From assembly GCF_028553805.1 (NCBI RefSeq), contig NZ_CP067140.1, positions 1,364,001 to 1,428,000 of the forward strand: a DNA stretch of 64,000 nt. Reading direction: 5' to 3'. Below, in pieces: positions 24,191 through 33,298 of the stretch. Below the pieces are notes generated by a model. It saw nothing but the letters and a program-made list of their open reading frames with translations. It was not told the DNA's origin and did not search any database. The DNA comes from Paracoccus saliphilus. Lineage in GTDB: Bacteria > Pseudomonadota > Alphaproteobacteria > Rhodobacterales > Rhodobacteraceae. Position 1 is the first letter of the stretch. Each line of letters starts with the position of its first letter. The translations under genes and the position numbers were made by a program.

Positions 24191-25081
24191 GTGGATTTGA
24201 GAGGATCACTTTTATATAGCTTGCTGGAGTTGGCCCATGCGACCTCGAAAAATCTTGGATTTGCGCATCGGGACGATGTCCATGTCAGCTATGGCGAAGA
24301 AACGATTACGGAAACCAACCTGCTGGAACTTCGTCGCCGCCATCCTGCAATTATCACTTTGCATACATTCGGAAAGAAGAAAGAGGCTCTGAACGGCGCG
24401 GACTGGGAATGGCACATTATCGGACGACGCCGGAAGTTCCGAATGCGGGTTCAGGCGAAGCGATTGCAGAAAAACGGCGTGCTGAAGATACCGCACAAGG
24501 TGAAATCGTCAGGCGCGCAGCAGATCGACTTGTTGATCAAGGATGCCAAGGCCAACCGCTTGCAACCTATCTACTGCATTTACTCTGCTGAGAACCAGCG
24601 TAACCACTGGGCCATAAAGCCCACTCCGGGAGATTTTGTCGAATTCGAATACGGTTGCCTGCTTGTCAGCGCGAATACTGTGAAGGCGAATGGGCCGAGG
24701 GCTCTGGGCGATATAGAGACACATTGCATTCCATGGCATTATCTGGTCGAACGCTGTCGGTATGTCGGCGCCGAAGTTTCAGACATTTTGGAAGTCGACG
24801 GGTCCGAGATGCGTTTCGTGATAGCTTCTGGCGCGTTGTCTTCAGTTACAGATGAGGCGCGTGCCATTGATAGCGTCGCCGTTAGTAGTTTCCCGACGCT
24901 CGACGAATTGAACGCTTCAGTTGGGCCAAGTCGGGAGATTGACGGCCTAATTGATGCCGATGACCCCGAATACGAGCGACGTTCCAGTGAGGAGGAGTAC
25001 CGCGAACGCAGAATAGGGCGCCTCGTTGAGATTGATGTCCGCGAGATTCCTGTCGCCCGCGATGACGAGGACGCTGTGTGA
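24191..25081 (+). CDS. DUF6615-like protein
   Basis: About 296 aa from GTG 24191 (an upstream TTG at 24095 is open but improbable). Conserved-looking blocks are EETITETNLLEL, NGADWEWHIIGR and RVQAKRLQKNG, where the acidic-acidic-QAK spacing recalls restriction-like nuclease cores (E..D..QxK); this catalytic reading is inference. The family resemblance is to DUF6615. The C-terminus is acidic. It precedes the five-gene defence operon by 280 nt on the same strand and is a possible accessory effector. Confidence 0.55.
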   Translation: MDLRGSLLYSLLELAHATSKNLGFAHRDDVHVSYGEETITETNLLELRRRHPAIITLHTFGKKKEALNGADWEWHIIGRRRKFRMRVQAKRLQKNGVLKIPHKVKSSGAQQIDLLIKDAKANRLQPIYCIYSAENQRNHWAIKPTPGDFVEFEYGCLLVSANTVKANGPRALGDIETHCIPWHYLVERCRYVGAEVSDILEVDGSEMRFVIASGALSSVTDEARAIDSVAVSSFPTLDELNASVGPSREIDGLIDADDPEYERRSSEEEYRERRIGRLVEIDVREIPVARDDEDAV

Positions 25082-25360
25082 GGAAAGGGCGTCGGGAAGG
25101 ACAATGCGAAATTCGAACGTTCGGTTCGAAATCGGCGGACCGGCAACGGCCCTCAGCATGCCAACATGCTGTGCTGCGGCATTCACCAAAGTCGCCGCTC
25201 GGATGGGCCGTGGTAAATTCAGCCATGCACAGCCAGAGCAACAAAATCACGAAGATATCTCTCGCCTGGACACCTGCACTTGTCGGATCATTAATCGTGC
25301 CCTTGCACTGAACGCTTGTATTCCCGCAAACTGCAAGAACTCTGATGGTGAAGGGCCCCA

Positions 25361-28300
25361 ATGAAAGCGTTTGAATTTGACCATCAACTGATCAGTGCAT
25401 ATGAACATTTTTCGCGTTCATTCAGCGCAATTCGGGCGCCTGACCTGAAATCCGAGATCGATGCCCAGTACGACGCCGGAAAATTCTGGCCGGATGCCCT
25501 CTTGTCTTTGAACCCACGCTTCATGGCGGGGCCGACGGTCGATGAGCTCGTCGCCACGGGTGATCTCGACGACGGCACGGGCAAGGTTTTCCGGTTTGGC
25601 ACCACACCTCTTCGCTTTCACCGGCACCAAGCCGAGGCCATCGCGAAGGCGAAGCAAGGAAAGAGCTATGTCGTCACTACCGGCACGGGTTCGGGGAAAT
25701 CCCTGTGCTTCTTCGTGCCGGTTGTCGACGCAATCATCCGCGCGCGGCGCGCAGGAAAGCCGCGCCGCACGACGGCAATCATCGTTTACCCCATGAACGC
25801 ACTGGCAAATAGCCAGATGAAGGAGATCGACAAGTTCATCGCCGGTTCCGGTTTGCCCGATGAGCTCAAGCCGGTGGTCAAGCGCTACACCGGTCAGGAA
25901 AGCCGTGAAGAACGCGAGCGCATCGCTGCCAATCCACCCGATGTTCTCCTGACGAACTACATGATGGCAGAATTGCTTCTGACGCGTCAGGATGACCTGG
26001 ACTCGAAAGTCGTCTCGAACGCGTCCGGTCTCGAGTTCATCATTCTCGACGAACTCCATACCTATCGCGGGCGCCAAGGTGCCGATGTCGCGGTCCTCGT
26101 TCGGCGCCTGCGGGACAGGTGCTCGCCTGACAAGGAGCCAATCTGCATCGGGACCTCGGCAACGATGGCCTCCGAGGGATCGGACGAGAGCCGCGCACTC
26201 GCTGTCGCGAAGGTAGCGTCTCGTCTGTTTGGCACCAACATTGGCCCCGACGCGGTCATCGACGAGTCATTGCAGCGCGCGACCGATGACGCCCTGAAGA
26301 CCGAGCACGTCCTTGACGCTTTGAAGACGGTCCTGACGCAGCCTTTGCCGGACGCACTCGATGACGAAACACTGAAGCGCCATCCACTCTCGGTGTGGGC
26401 CGAACTCGAACTCGGATTGGACGATGGGCTTGAGCTTCGCAGGAAGAAGCCGATCCCTTTCGAAGAGGCCGTCAAAAAGCTTTCTCTGGCCAGTGCGGTC
26501 GATGCCGAAACCTGCCGAGACTATCTCGAAAAATTCCTGACCCGGGTAAGCCTGCCGGAGCATGAGCGCGGCGGCACGCAGGACGGTGCCTTTCTCGCCT
26601 TCAAACTCCACCGTTTCATCTCCGGTGCCGGTGAAGTCTTTACGACGCTCACGGACAGGCCGCGTCGGATCCTTCTTGAAGGGCAGCTCGAGGACCCCGA
26701 AGCCCCTGGCAACCGCCTCTACCCCACGCGGTTCTGCCGAAACTGTGGCCAGGAATACCATGTCGTGACCAAGGTCGACGATGATGGGAGTTTGCGCTTT
26801 CTGCCCCGAAGCATCGACGACACGCCGCTCGACACTGAAGAAGACGAGGTTGCAGGGTATCTCTGTCCGGTGACGCCCGGCGATACTGGCTTTCAGTTCA
26901 CAGGCGAGCTTGAGGGTTACCCCGAAAGCTGGCGAGAAGAGAAAAACGGCATTGAGCGGCTGAGAGGGTATCGCAAGAAGCGTATGCCGGTGTCCTACGT
27001 CGTGGGTGCTGATGGTCGCCACGGAGCGGGCGGAAACGATTTCTGGTTCATCCCGGGTAAGTTTGCCTTCTGCCTATGCTGTCACGACGAGCCGACGCAG
27101 GGGATGCGTGAACGCAGCAAGTTGGCGGGTCTGTCCGGCGAAGGGCGAAGCTCGGCAACAACCTTGCTCGTAGCCAGCGCCCTGGAGTGGATGAACAAAC
27201 CTGGCAGCGGCGTACCCGAGACGAAGCGGAAGCTTTTGGGGTTCACGGATAACCGTCAGGATGCAGCCCTGCAGTCTGGCCATTTCAATGACTTCCTGTT
27301 CGTAAGCCTGTTGCGCGGAGCCATCCTTCGCGCAGTCATTTCTGCTGGCACAGGTGGGCTCGCAGAAGACGAGTTCGGCCTGCAGGTGGTGAAGGCGCTC
27401 GGCTTTACTGCCGCCAACAAAGAGGCGCGCCAACACTGGCTGCTGGATTCGAATGCTGGTGCCATCATTCGTGAAGACGCCCAGCGGTCGCTCGCAAAAG
27501 TTCTCGCCCATCGTGTCTGGACGGACCTGCGTCGCGGTTGGCGCTTCACCAACCCCAGCTTGTCTGTCCTGAACCTGATCGACGTGAATTTCCTCGGCCT
27601 CGAGGAAATCTCTGAAGATCGCGAGCGCTTCATGGCCATCCATCCAGCGCTGGGAGACCTCAGCCTCGAGCAGCGGCAGGCAATTCTCAAGGCGATTTTG
27701 TCCGCGATGCTCGAGGGCCTGGCTGTTCAGACCGAAGCCTTGGATCTGACTGTCCTCGATGGCGTGGCGCAGAAGTCCCGAATGTTGCTTCAGGCACCTT
27801 GGGCCATTGATCAAAAGGAAAATCCGCGCTCGCGGTCCTCGCTTGTCCTGCGCGCGGGCAGCAAGAACGTCGTCACGCTGCGTGAAGAACAAACGCTTCT
27901 TCGGGCAGGTCCCAATTCGCGGATCGCACGACTCGTGAACCGGAAGTCCGTTCTTGGCACGAAGCTGAACAAGGATGAATACTACGAGTTCATGGAAGGG
28001 ATGCTTGCCTTCCTGAGCGACGAAGGGCTGCTGGTGCCTGTCGAACTCGATAGCGATGTGACGGGCTGGCGCCTGTCACCATCTGCGGTTCGGCTTGTGC
28101 CTGGACCGGCCCTCGCTGATGAAACGCACCGCGGCAACCGATATTTCCACGACCTATACACCGCGATTGCCAGTGACCTTGGCGACGGGCGCAGTTCCTA
28201 CTGGGGGCTGGAGGGACGCGAGCACACGGCTCAGGTTTCGCAGAAGCAGCGGGAATGGCGTGAATGGCGGTTCCGTTTCGAGCAGGACGACATGGACCAT

Positions 28301-30523
28301 CTCGCGACTTCGGAGTATAGCACGGAAATTCGGGCAACCGGCGAGTCAGACCGGTTCCTGCCCGCGCTGTTCTGCTCTCCGACCATGGAACTCGGCGTTG
28401 ATATTTCTGCCTTGAACGCCGTCTACCTGCGCAACGTACCACCTACGCCGGCGAATTACGCGCAGCGCGCTGGTCGTGCCGGTCGATCGGGCCAGGCAGC
28501 AGTTGTCGTGACCTACTGCGCCTCGGGGTCTCCGCATGACCAGTATTTCTTCGAGCGGCGAAACGATATGGTGGCCGGCGTTGTGCGGCCGCCAGCACTC
28601 GACATCACAAATGAAGAGCTGGTCCGATCGCACCTGCAAGCGGTGTGGCTGGCGGAAGCGAAACTGGCGCTTTCTCCCGACATCCCAGAGATTTTGGACC
28701 TTCACGGGGATAAATTCCCGCTGAAGGAAGACGTTCTGGCGGTCATCTCGAAACCCACTCTGGTTTCGCAGGCACGGGGACCGATGGCGCGTGTCTTGAA
28801 GCAGATTCTGGTGTCCGACGGCGGGCAAACTCCGATCTGGATGGACGATCCAGACGAGTTCGTTCTTTACACGGCCATGAATGCCCCAAAGGAGTTTGAC
28901 CGCGCCTTCGATCGATGGCGGGAGCTTTATAGCTCTGCCAGGACGCAATTGGCCGAGGCGAACAAGCGTTCGGAAATTACGGGGCTCTCGGGAGCCGACC
29001 GGCGCAAGATCAAGGCTGCACAAATGCAGGCCCAGGATCAGATCGCCATCCTCGAACAAGGCAAAGCCTCGAGTGGCTCCGATTTCTATTCGTATAGGTA
29101 TCTGGCAACAGAGGGTTTCCTGCCCGGGTACAACTTCCCGCGCTTGCCGCTTTACGCGTTTGTTCCTGGCGAAGGTAAGACGGGGTCATTCCTGTCCCGA
29201 GCCCGCTTCCTGGCCATTTCTGAATTCGGCCCGCGCAGTCTGATTTATCATGAAGGCCGCGCTTACCAGGTCATGAAGGCCAAACTGCCGCCCGAGGTGC
29301 GCCAGGGCGACGGATCGGAATTGGCGACCAAGGATATCTACATCTGCTCCAACTGTGGCGCATCGCATGAGGGCGAGGTCGAGCGTTGCCATGGGTGCAA
29401 CAACCACATGGCGGGTGAGGTCCCCATCAAGAAGACGCTGCGTATCGACAACGTCGAGGCCGCCCCGACTGAGCGGATCACCGCGAACGATGAAGAGCGA
29501 GTTCGGCAGGGCTTTGACATCCAAACCGTCTTTTCTTGGCCGCAGAAGGTTACCAACGCTAAATTCGTCTGTGGCGAGACTTCACTCTTGGCCCTGCAAT
29601 ACGCGAACAGTGCGGAAATCAGCCGTCTGAACAAGGGTTTGAAGCGCCGAAAGGACCAGACTGTCTTCGGTTTCCATATCGATCCGAGGTCCGGCTACTG
29701 GGCGAAATCCGACGACGAGGACAGCGACACGGAGGTCCCACCCGACGTGGTCAAGCCGGTTCGCATTGTCCCGATTGTCCGCGACCGAAAGAATGCCCTG
29801 TTGTTCCGCTTTGAAAAGCCGGAGCAGTATGAGCCCGAGACGATTGCGACGGTTCAGCATGCGTTGCTGCGCGGAATCGAAGTGGTTTTCCAGTTGGAAG
29901 AAGGCGAAATCCTCGGTGAACCGCTGCCCGCGAGGGACAACCGCCGTGCAATCCTTGTCTACGAGGCAACGGAAGGCGGCGCCGGCGTGCTCACGCGCCT
30001 GATCGATGACGGAAAGGCAATCAACGAGGTGGCGAAGACCGCTCTGGGTCTGATGCACTTCGAGAATGTGGATGCTGCGATTGCTGCGGGTGATGCGGAC
30101 CTGTTGCAGGAGAAGAAAGACGGAAGCTGTGTTCGCGGCTGCTATCGTTGCCTGCTGTCCTACTTCAACCAACCGGATCATGAGCTGATCGACCGCACTA
30201 GCCCGGAAGTTGCGCAATTCCTGATCGATCTTGCACGCGGCGAGATTTCCCTTGCTGCGAAGCCGACCGCCAGAACAGTGCTATCACCATGGCTTGAGGC
30301 ATTCAGCGCCGCAGGCATTCCCCAAGTCGATACGATGCCCGCGAGCTTTGGTGGACGCGAATTTGAGTTCGTTTGGCGCGCATTCGCGGTTGCCGCGACG
30401 ACCGCTGACCTGACTGCAGAAGCTGAGGCAGACGCGATGAACAAGGGCTGGGTCGTTTTTGGATTGCCTTCGGCGCCGTCGGAAGGACCGCCGGATGGCT
30501 TCATGAAGAATTTTGAAGGTTGA
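25361..30523 (+). CDS. Giant DEAD/DEAH helicase with DUF1998-like C-terminus
   Basis: 1720 aa. An SF2 helicase core has the entry motif LRFHRHQAEAI (83-94), Walker A TGTGSGKS (107-114), DELH (230-233), LGVDI followed by QRAGRAGR (motif VI, from 1035). Cysteine pairs lie near 456 (FCRNCGQEYH), 570 (CLCCHDE) and 1327 (CSNCG, CHGC). The C-terminal block GGAGVL...CVRGCYRCLLSYFNQ near 1590 is the four-cysteine DUF1998/MrfA-type signature. DISARM splits a helicase (DrmA) and a DUF1998 protein (DrmB) that here seem to be one chain. It starts the five-gene operon; the SNF2 gene follows 1 nt after its stop. Confidence 0.85.
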   Translation: MKAFEFDHQLISAYEHFSRSFSAIRAPDLKSEIDAQYDAGKFWPDALLSLNPRFMAGPTVDELVATGDLDDGTGKVFRFGTTPLRFHRHQAEAIAKAKQGKSYVVTTGTGSGKSLCFFVPVVDAIIRARRAGKPRRTTAIIVYPMNALANSQMKEIDKFIAGSGLPDELKPVVKRYTGQESREERERIAANPPDVLLTNYMMAELLLTRQDDLDSKVVSNASGLEFIILDELHTYRGRQGADVAVLVRRLRDRCSPDKEPICIGTSATMASEGSDESRALAVAKVASRLFGTNIGPDAVIDESLQRATDDALKTEHVLDALKTVLTQPLPDALDDETLKRHPLSVWAELELGLDDGLELRRKKPIPFEEAVKKLSLASAVDAETCRDYLEKFLTRVSLPEHERGGTQDGAFLAFKLHRFISGAGEVFTTLTDRPRRILLEGQLEDPEAPGNRLYPTRFCRNCGQEYHVVTKVDDDGSLRFLPRSIDDTPLDTEEDEVAGYLCPVTPGDTGFQFTGELEGYPESWREEKNGIERLRGYRKKRMPVSYVVGADGRHGAGGNDFWFIPGKFAFCLCCHDEPTQGMRERSKLAGLSGEGRSSATTLLVASALEWMNKPGSGVPETKRKLLGFTDNRQDAALQSGHFNDFLFVSLLRGAILRAVISAGTGGLAEDEFGLQVVKALGFTAANKEARQHWLLDSNAGAIIREDAQRSLAKVLAHRVWTDLRRGWRFTNPSLSVLNLIDVNFLGLEEISEDRERFMAIHPALGDLSLEQRQAILKAILSAMLEGLAVQTEALDLTVLDGVAQKSRMLLQAPWAIDQKENPRSRSSLVLRAGSKNVVTLREEQTLLRAGPNSRIARLVNRKSVLGTKLNKDEYYEFMEGMLAFLSDEGLLVPVELDSDVTGWRLSPSAVRLVPGPALADETHRGNRYFHDLYTAIASDLGDGRSSYWGLEGREHTAQVSQKQREWREWRFRFEQDDMDHLATSEYSTEIRATGESDRFLPALFCSPTMELGVDISALNAVYLRNVPPTPANYAQRAGRAGRSGQAAVVVTYCASGSPHDQYFFERRNDMVAGVVRPPALDITNEELVRSHLQAVWLAEAKLALSPDIPEILDLHGDKFPLKEDVLAVISKPTLVSQARGPMARVLKQILVSDGGQTPIWMDDPDEFVLYTAMNAPKEFDRAFDRWRELYSSARTQLAEANKRSEITGLSGADRRKIKAAQMQAQDQIAILEQGKASSGSDFYSYRYLATEGFLPGYNFPRLPLYAFVPGEGKTGSFLSRARFLAISEFGPRSLIYHEGRAYQVMKAKLPPEVRQGDGSELATKDIYICSNCGASHEGEVERCHGCNNHMAGEVPIKKTLRIDNVEAAPTERITANDEERVRQGFDIQTVFSWPQKVTNAKFVCGETSLLALQYANSAEISRLNKGLKRRKDQTVFGFHIDPRSGYWAKSDDEDSDTEVPPDVVKPVRIVPIVRDRKNALLFRFEKPEQYEPETIATVQHALLRGIEVVFQLEEGEILGEPLPARDNRRAILVYEATEGGAGVLTRLIDDGKAINEVAKTALGLMHFENVDAAIAAGDADLLQEKKDGSCVRGCYRCLLSYFNQPDHELIDRTSPEVAQFLIDLARGEISLAAKPTARTVLSPWLEAFSAAGIPQVDTMPASFGGREFEFVWRAFAVAATTADLTAEAEADAMNKGWVVFGLPSAPSEGPPDGFMKNFEG

Positions 30524-30524
30524 T

Positions 30525-33296
30525 ATGACTGTGAATTTTACTCTTGGAGATCTCGTCAGAGCTCGCGGCCGTGAATGGGTTGCCTTGCCGACACCCGGTG
30601 AGGGCCTGCTCGCCCTGCGCCCTCTCTCGGGCAATGAAAACGACATCGTGGTTCTTGCTCCGGATCTCGAGCTTACACCGGTAGAAGCCGCTCGCTTCGA
30701 CCTGCCTGACGATGCGCGCACGACAGTGCAGTCCAAGGCGGCTCTTCTCGCCGACGCGTTGCGACTGACCCTCCGCCGGGGGGCCGGTCCGTTCCGATCC
30801 GCCGCACAGCTTGCTTTTGAGCCTCGGACGTACCAACTGGTCCCGCTTCTCATGGCCCTTCGGCTTCAGGTCCCGCGTCTGTTGATTGCCGACGACGTTG
30901 GCATCGGCAAGACCATCGAAGCGGGTCTGATCCTCCGCGAACTGATGGATCGCGGAGAGGTCGATGCGTTTTCGGTTCTTTGCCCTCCGCACCTCGTGGA
31001 CCAGTGGATCACCGAACTGAAGGATCGCTTCGGGATCGATGCCGTGGCCGTCACCTCCGGGACTGCGGCACGTCTGGAGCGCAATCTCCCATTGGCGCAA
31101 ACCCTTTTTGATGCCTACCCCTTCACGGTGGTCAGCCTTGACTACATCAAAGCCGAGAAACGCCGGGATGGGTTCGCCAGGGCCTGCCCGGATTTCGTTA
31201 TCGTCGATGAAGCACACGCCTGCGTCGGGACGCACAAGGGAAAGCAGCAGCGTTTCGACCTCCTCCAAGGCCTTGCACGCGATACCGCGCGTCGGTTGAT
31301 CCTGCTGACAGCTACGCCGCACTCCGGGGACGAAGACGCGTTCGCTCGGCTTCTGTCGCTGATCGACACGGAATTCGGGACCGTCAACTTCGACAACCAG
31401 AAATACCGCGAGCGCCTTGTCAGGCACTTTGTTCAGCGGCGGCGCGTCGACCTAGTCGAGGGCGACTGGGATGAGAACCGCTCGTTCCCCAGGCACGAGA
31501 CCACCGAATACTCGTACCGCCTGAACGACGAGCACCGGGCCTTCCAAGAGGCCGTACTTGATTATTGCTTCTCGGTCGTGTCACGGGCTGGAAACGCGCA
31601 AAAGGATCGCCGCCTTGCCTTCTGGGGCACTCTGGCGCTGATGCGCTGTGTTGGATCGTCACCCGCAGCCGCAATGAGCGCGTTGCGAAACCGGGCTTCT
31701 AATGACGACGACCGCCTCGAGCCGCAGATTTACGACGAAGATGGCGATGACGAAGACGCCGTGGACATCGAGCCAAACACCGTCTTCTCAAATGATCCCG
31801 CTCTCCAAGGGCTACTCGACAAGGCCAGCGAACTTCTGACGGCCGAAGATCCCAAACTGAACGCCCTCATCATGGCCCTCAAACCCTTGATCAAAGAAGG
31901 CGCTAACCCCGTCGTCTTCTGCCGCTACCTCGCCACTGCCGAACATGTGAAGGAAGGGCTTCGCAAGGCCTTCCCCAAACTAAATGTGCAGGCCGTGACG
32001 GGTGAATTGACGCCGGACGAGCGTCGTGATCGCGTCGCGGAAATGGCGGCGGAAGAAACTGCCGCCACAGATCAGCGCATCCTTGTCGCCACGGACTGCC
32101 TGTCGGAGGGGATCAACCTTCAACAGCTGTTCGACACCGTGATCCACTACGACCTTTCCTGGAATCCGACGCGCCATCAACAGCGCGAAGGTCGCGTGGA
32201 TCGTTTCGGGCAACCCGCCGAACTCGTTCGCTCGATCATGATGTTTTCGCCCGACAGCGCCGTCGACGGTGCAGTGTTGGATGTCATTCTCCGCAAAGCC
32301 GAAGAAATTCGCAAGGCGACGGGCGTGACCGTGCCTCTCCCCGACGAACGGGGACCGGTCACCGATGCTTTGATGGCCGCAATGATGCTCCGTCGTGGCG
32401 GTGGCAGCCACAAGCAGTTGACGCTGGATCTGCAACTCGACGACGGCATCCAAGTGATGGAGACCCGTTGGCGCGATGCAAGTGAGAACGAGAAACGGTC
32501 ACGCGCCCGGTTTGCACAAAACGCCATGAAACCGAGTGAAGTCGCCCCTGAATGGGACAAGATGAAAGCCCTGCTCGGATCACCAGCGGAAACGCTCGAA
32601 TTCCTCGAGCGCGCGATGTCTCGGTTCGGGGTTCCCCTTGAAAAGAGGAAATCGCTGCAGTTCGCCCACGTGCATGCCCTTCAGGATAGCCTGAAGGAAA
32701 AGCTGGAGCAGCATGGCCTGAAGAGCTCACTAAAGCTGGCCACGCAGGAACCGGTGCCCTCAGGGGCTTCGCTTCTGACCAGAACCCATCCGCTGACATC
32801 GTCCTTGGCGGAAAGCCTGCTTGAAGCCTCTCTTGATACCGAAGCATTGCCGGATCTGGGCATCGGTCGTGTTGGGGCCTGGCCGAGTGCCGCCGTCACT
32901 CAGATGACGCGTGTCGCTCTATTGCGTATTCGCTACAAGCTCACGGTTCATGCACGGCGCGGGCGCCTTCTGCTGGCAGAAGAAGCTGCCCTTGTTGCCC
33001 TCGACAGCAGCACGGTACTTGCGTCTGGCAGCGAGGCACGCGCGCTGCTTGCCTCCCAGGCAACTGCGGATCTCGCGCCTGTCGCCCGCGACCGAATGAT
33101 CAATATAGCGAAGGCAGCCCTTCCTGACCTGCTGGGCGGCCCGATTGCCGATTTCGTGCAGAAGCGCGCCGCGGAGCTGGTTGAAGACCACGCCCGCCTT
33201 CGTGCTGCCGCCGGTTCCGCGTCGCGTGTCAGTGTGGAGCCGATCATTCCCCCAGACGTCATCGGCCTCTTCGTTCTTGTTCCGGGGGACGTGTAA
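30525..33296 (+). CDS. SNF2-family helicase (DrmD-like)
   Basis: 923 aa. Walker A region DDVGIGKT (123-130), DEAH (228-231), SAT-like LLTATPHSGDEDAF, and motif VI HQQREGRVDRFGQ from 551 are all present. This is the layout of RapA/HepA-type SNF2 proteins and of DrmD of class 1 DISARM, which translocate on double-stranded DNA. The ATG at 30525 follows the previous stop by 1 nt, with GAAGGT as ribosome site; a GTG/ATG-like start at 30513 inside the upstream gene is less likely. The methyltransferase follows after 2 nt. Confidence 0.9.
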   Translation: MTVNFTLGDLVRARGREWVALPTPGEGLLALRPLSGNENDIVVLAPDLELTPVEAARFDLPDDARTTVQSKAALLADALRLTLRRGAGPFRSAAQLAFEPRTYQLVPLLMALRLQVPRLLIADDVGIGKTIEAGLILRELMDRGEVDAFSVLCPPHLVDQWITELKDRFGIDAVAVTSGTAARLERNLPLAQTLFDAYPFTVVSLDYIKAEKRRDGFARACPDFVIVDEAHACVGTHKGKQQRFDLLQGLARDTARRLILLTATPHSGDEDAFARLLSLIDTEFGTVNFDNQKYRERLVRHFVQRRRVDLVEGDWDENRSFPRHETTEYSYRLNDEHRAFQEAVLDYCFSVVSRAGNAQKDRRLAFWGTLALMRCVGSSPAAAMSALRNRASNDDDRLEPQIYDEDGDDEDAVDIEPNTVFSNDPALQGLLDKASELLTAEDPKLNALIMALKPLIKEGANPVVFCRYLATAEHVKEGLRKAFPKLNVQAVTGELTPDERRDRVAEMAAEETAATDQRILVATDCLSEGINLQQLFDTVIHYDLSWNPTRHQQREGRVDRFGQPAELVRSIMMFSPDSAVDGAVLDVILRKAEEIRKATGVTVPLPDERGPVTDALMAAMMLRRGGGSHKQLTLDLQLDDGIQVMETRWRDASENEKRSRARFAQNAMKPSEVAPEWDKMKALLGSPAETLEFLERAMSRFGVPLEKRKSLQFAHVHALQDSLKEKLEQHGLKSSLKLATQEPVPSGASLLTRTHPLTSSLAESLLEASLDTEALPDLGIGRVGAWPSAAVTQMTRVALLRIRYKLTVHARRGRLLLAEEAALVALDSSTVLASGSEARALLASQATADLAPVARDRMINIAKAALPDLLGGPIADFVQKRAAELVEDHARLRAAAGSASRVSVEPIIPPDVIGLFVLVPGDV

Positions 33297-33298
33297 TC

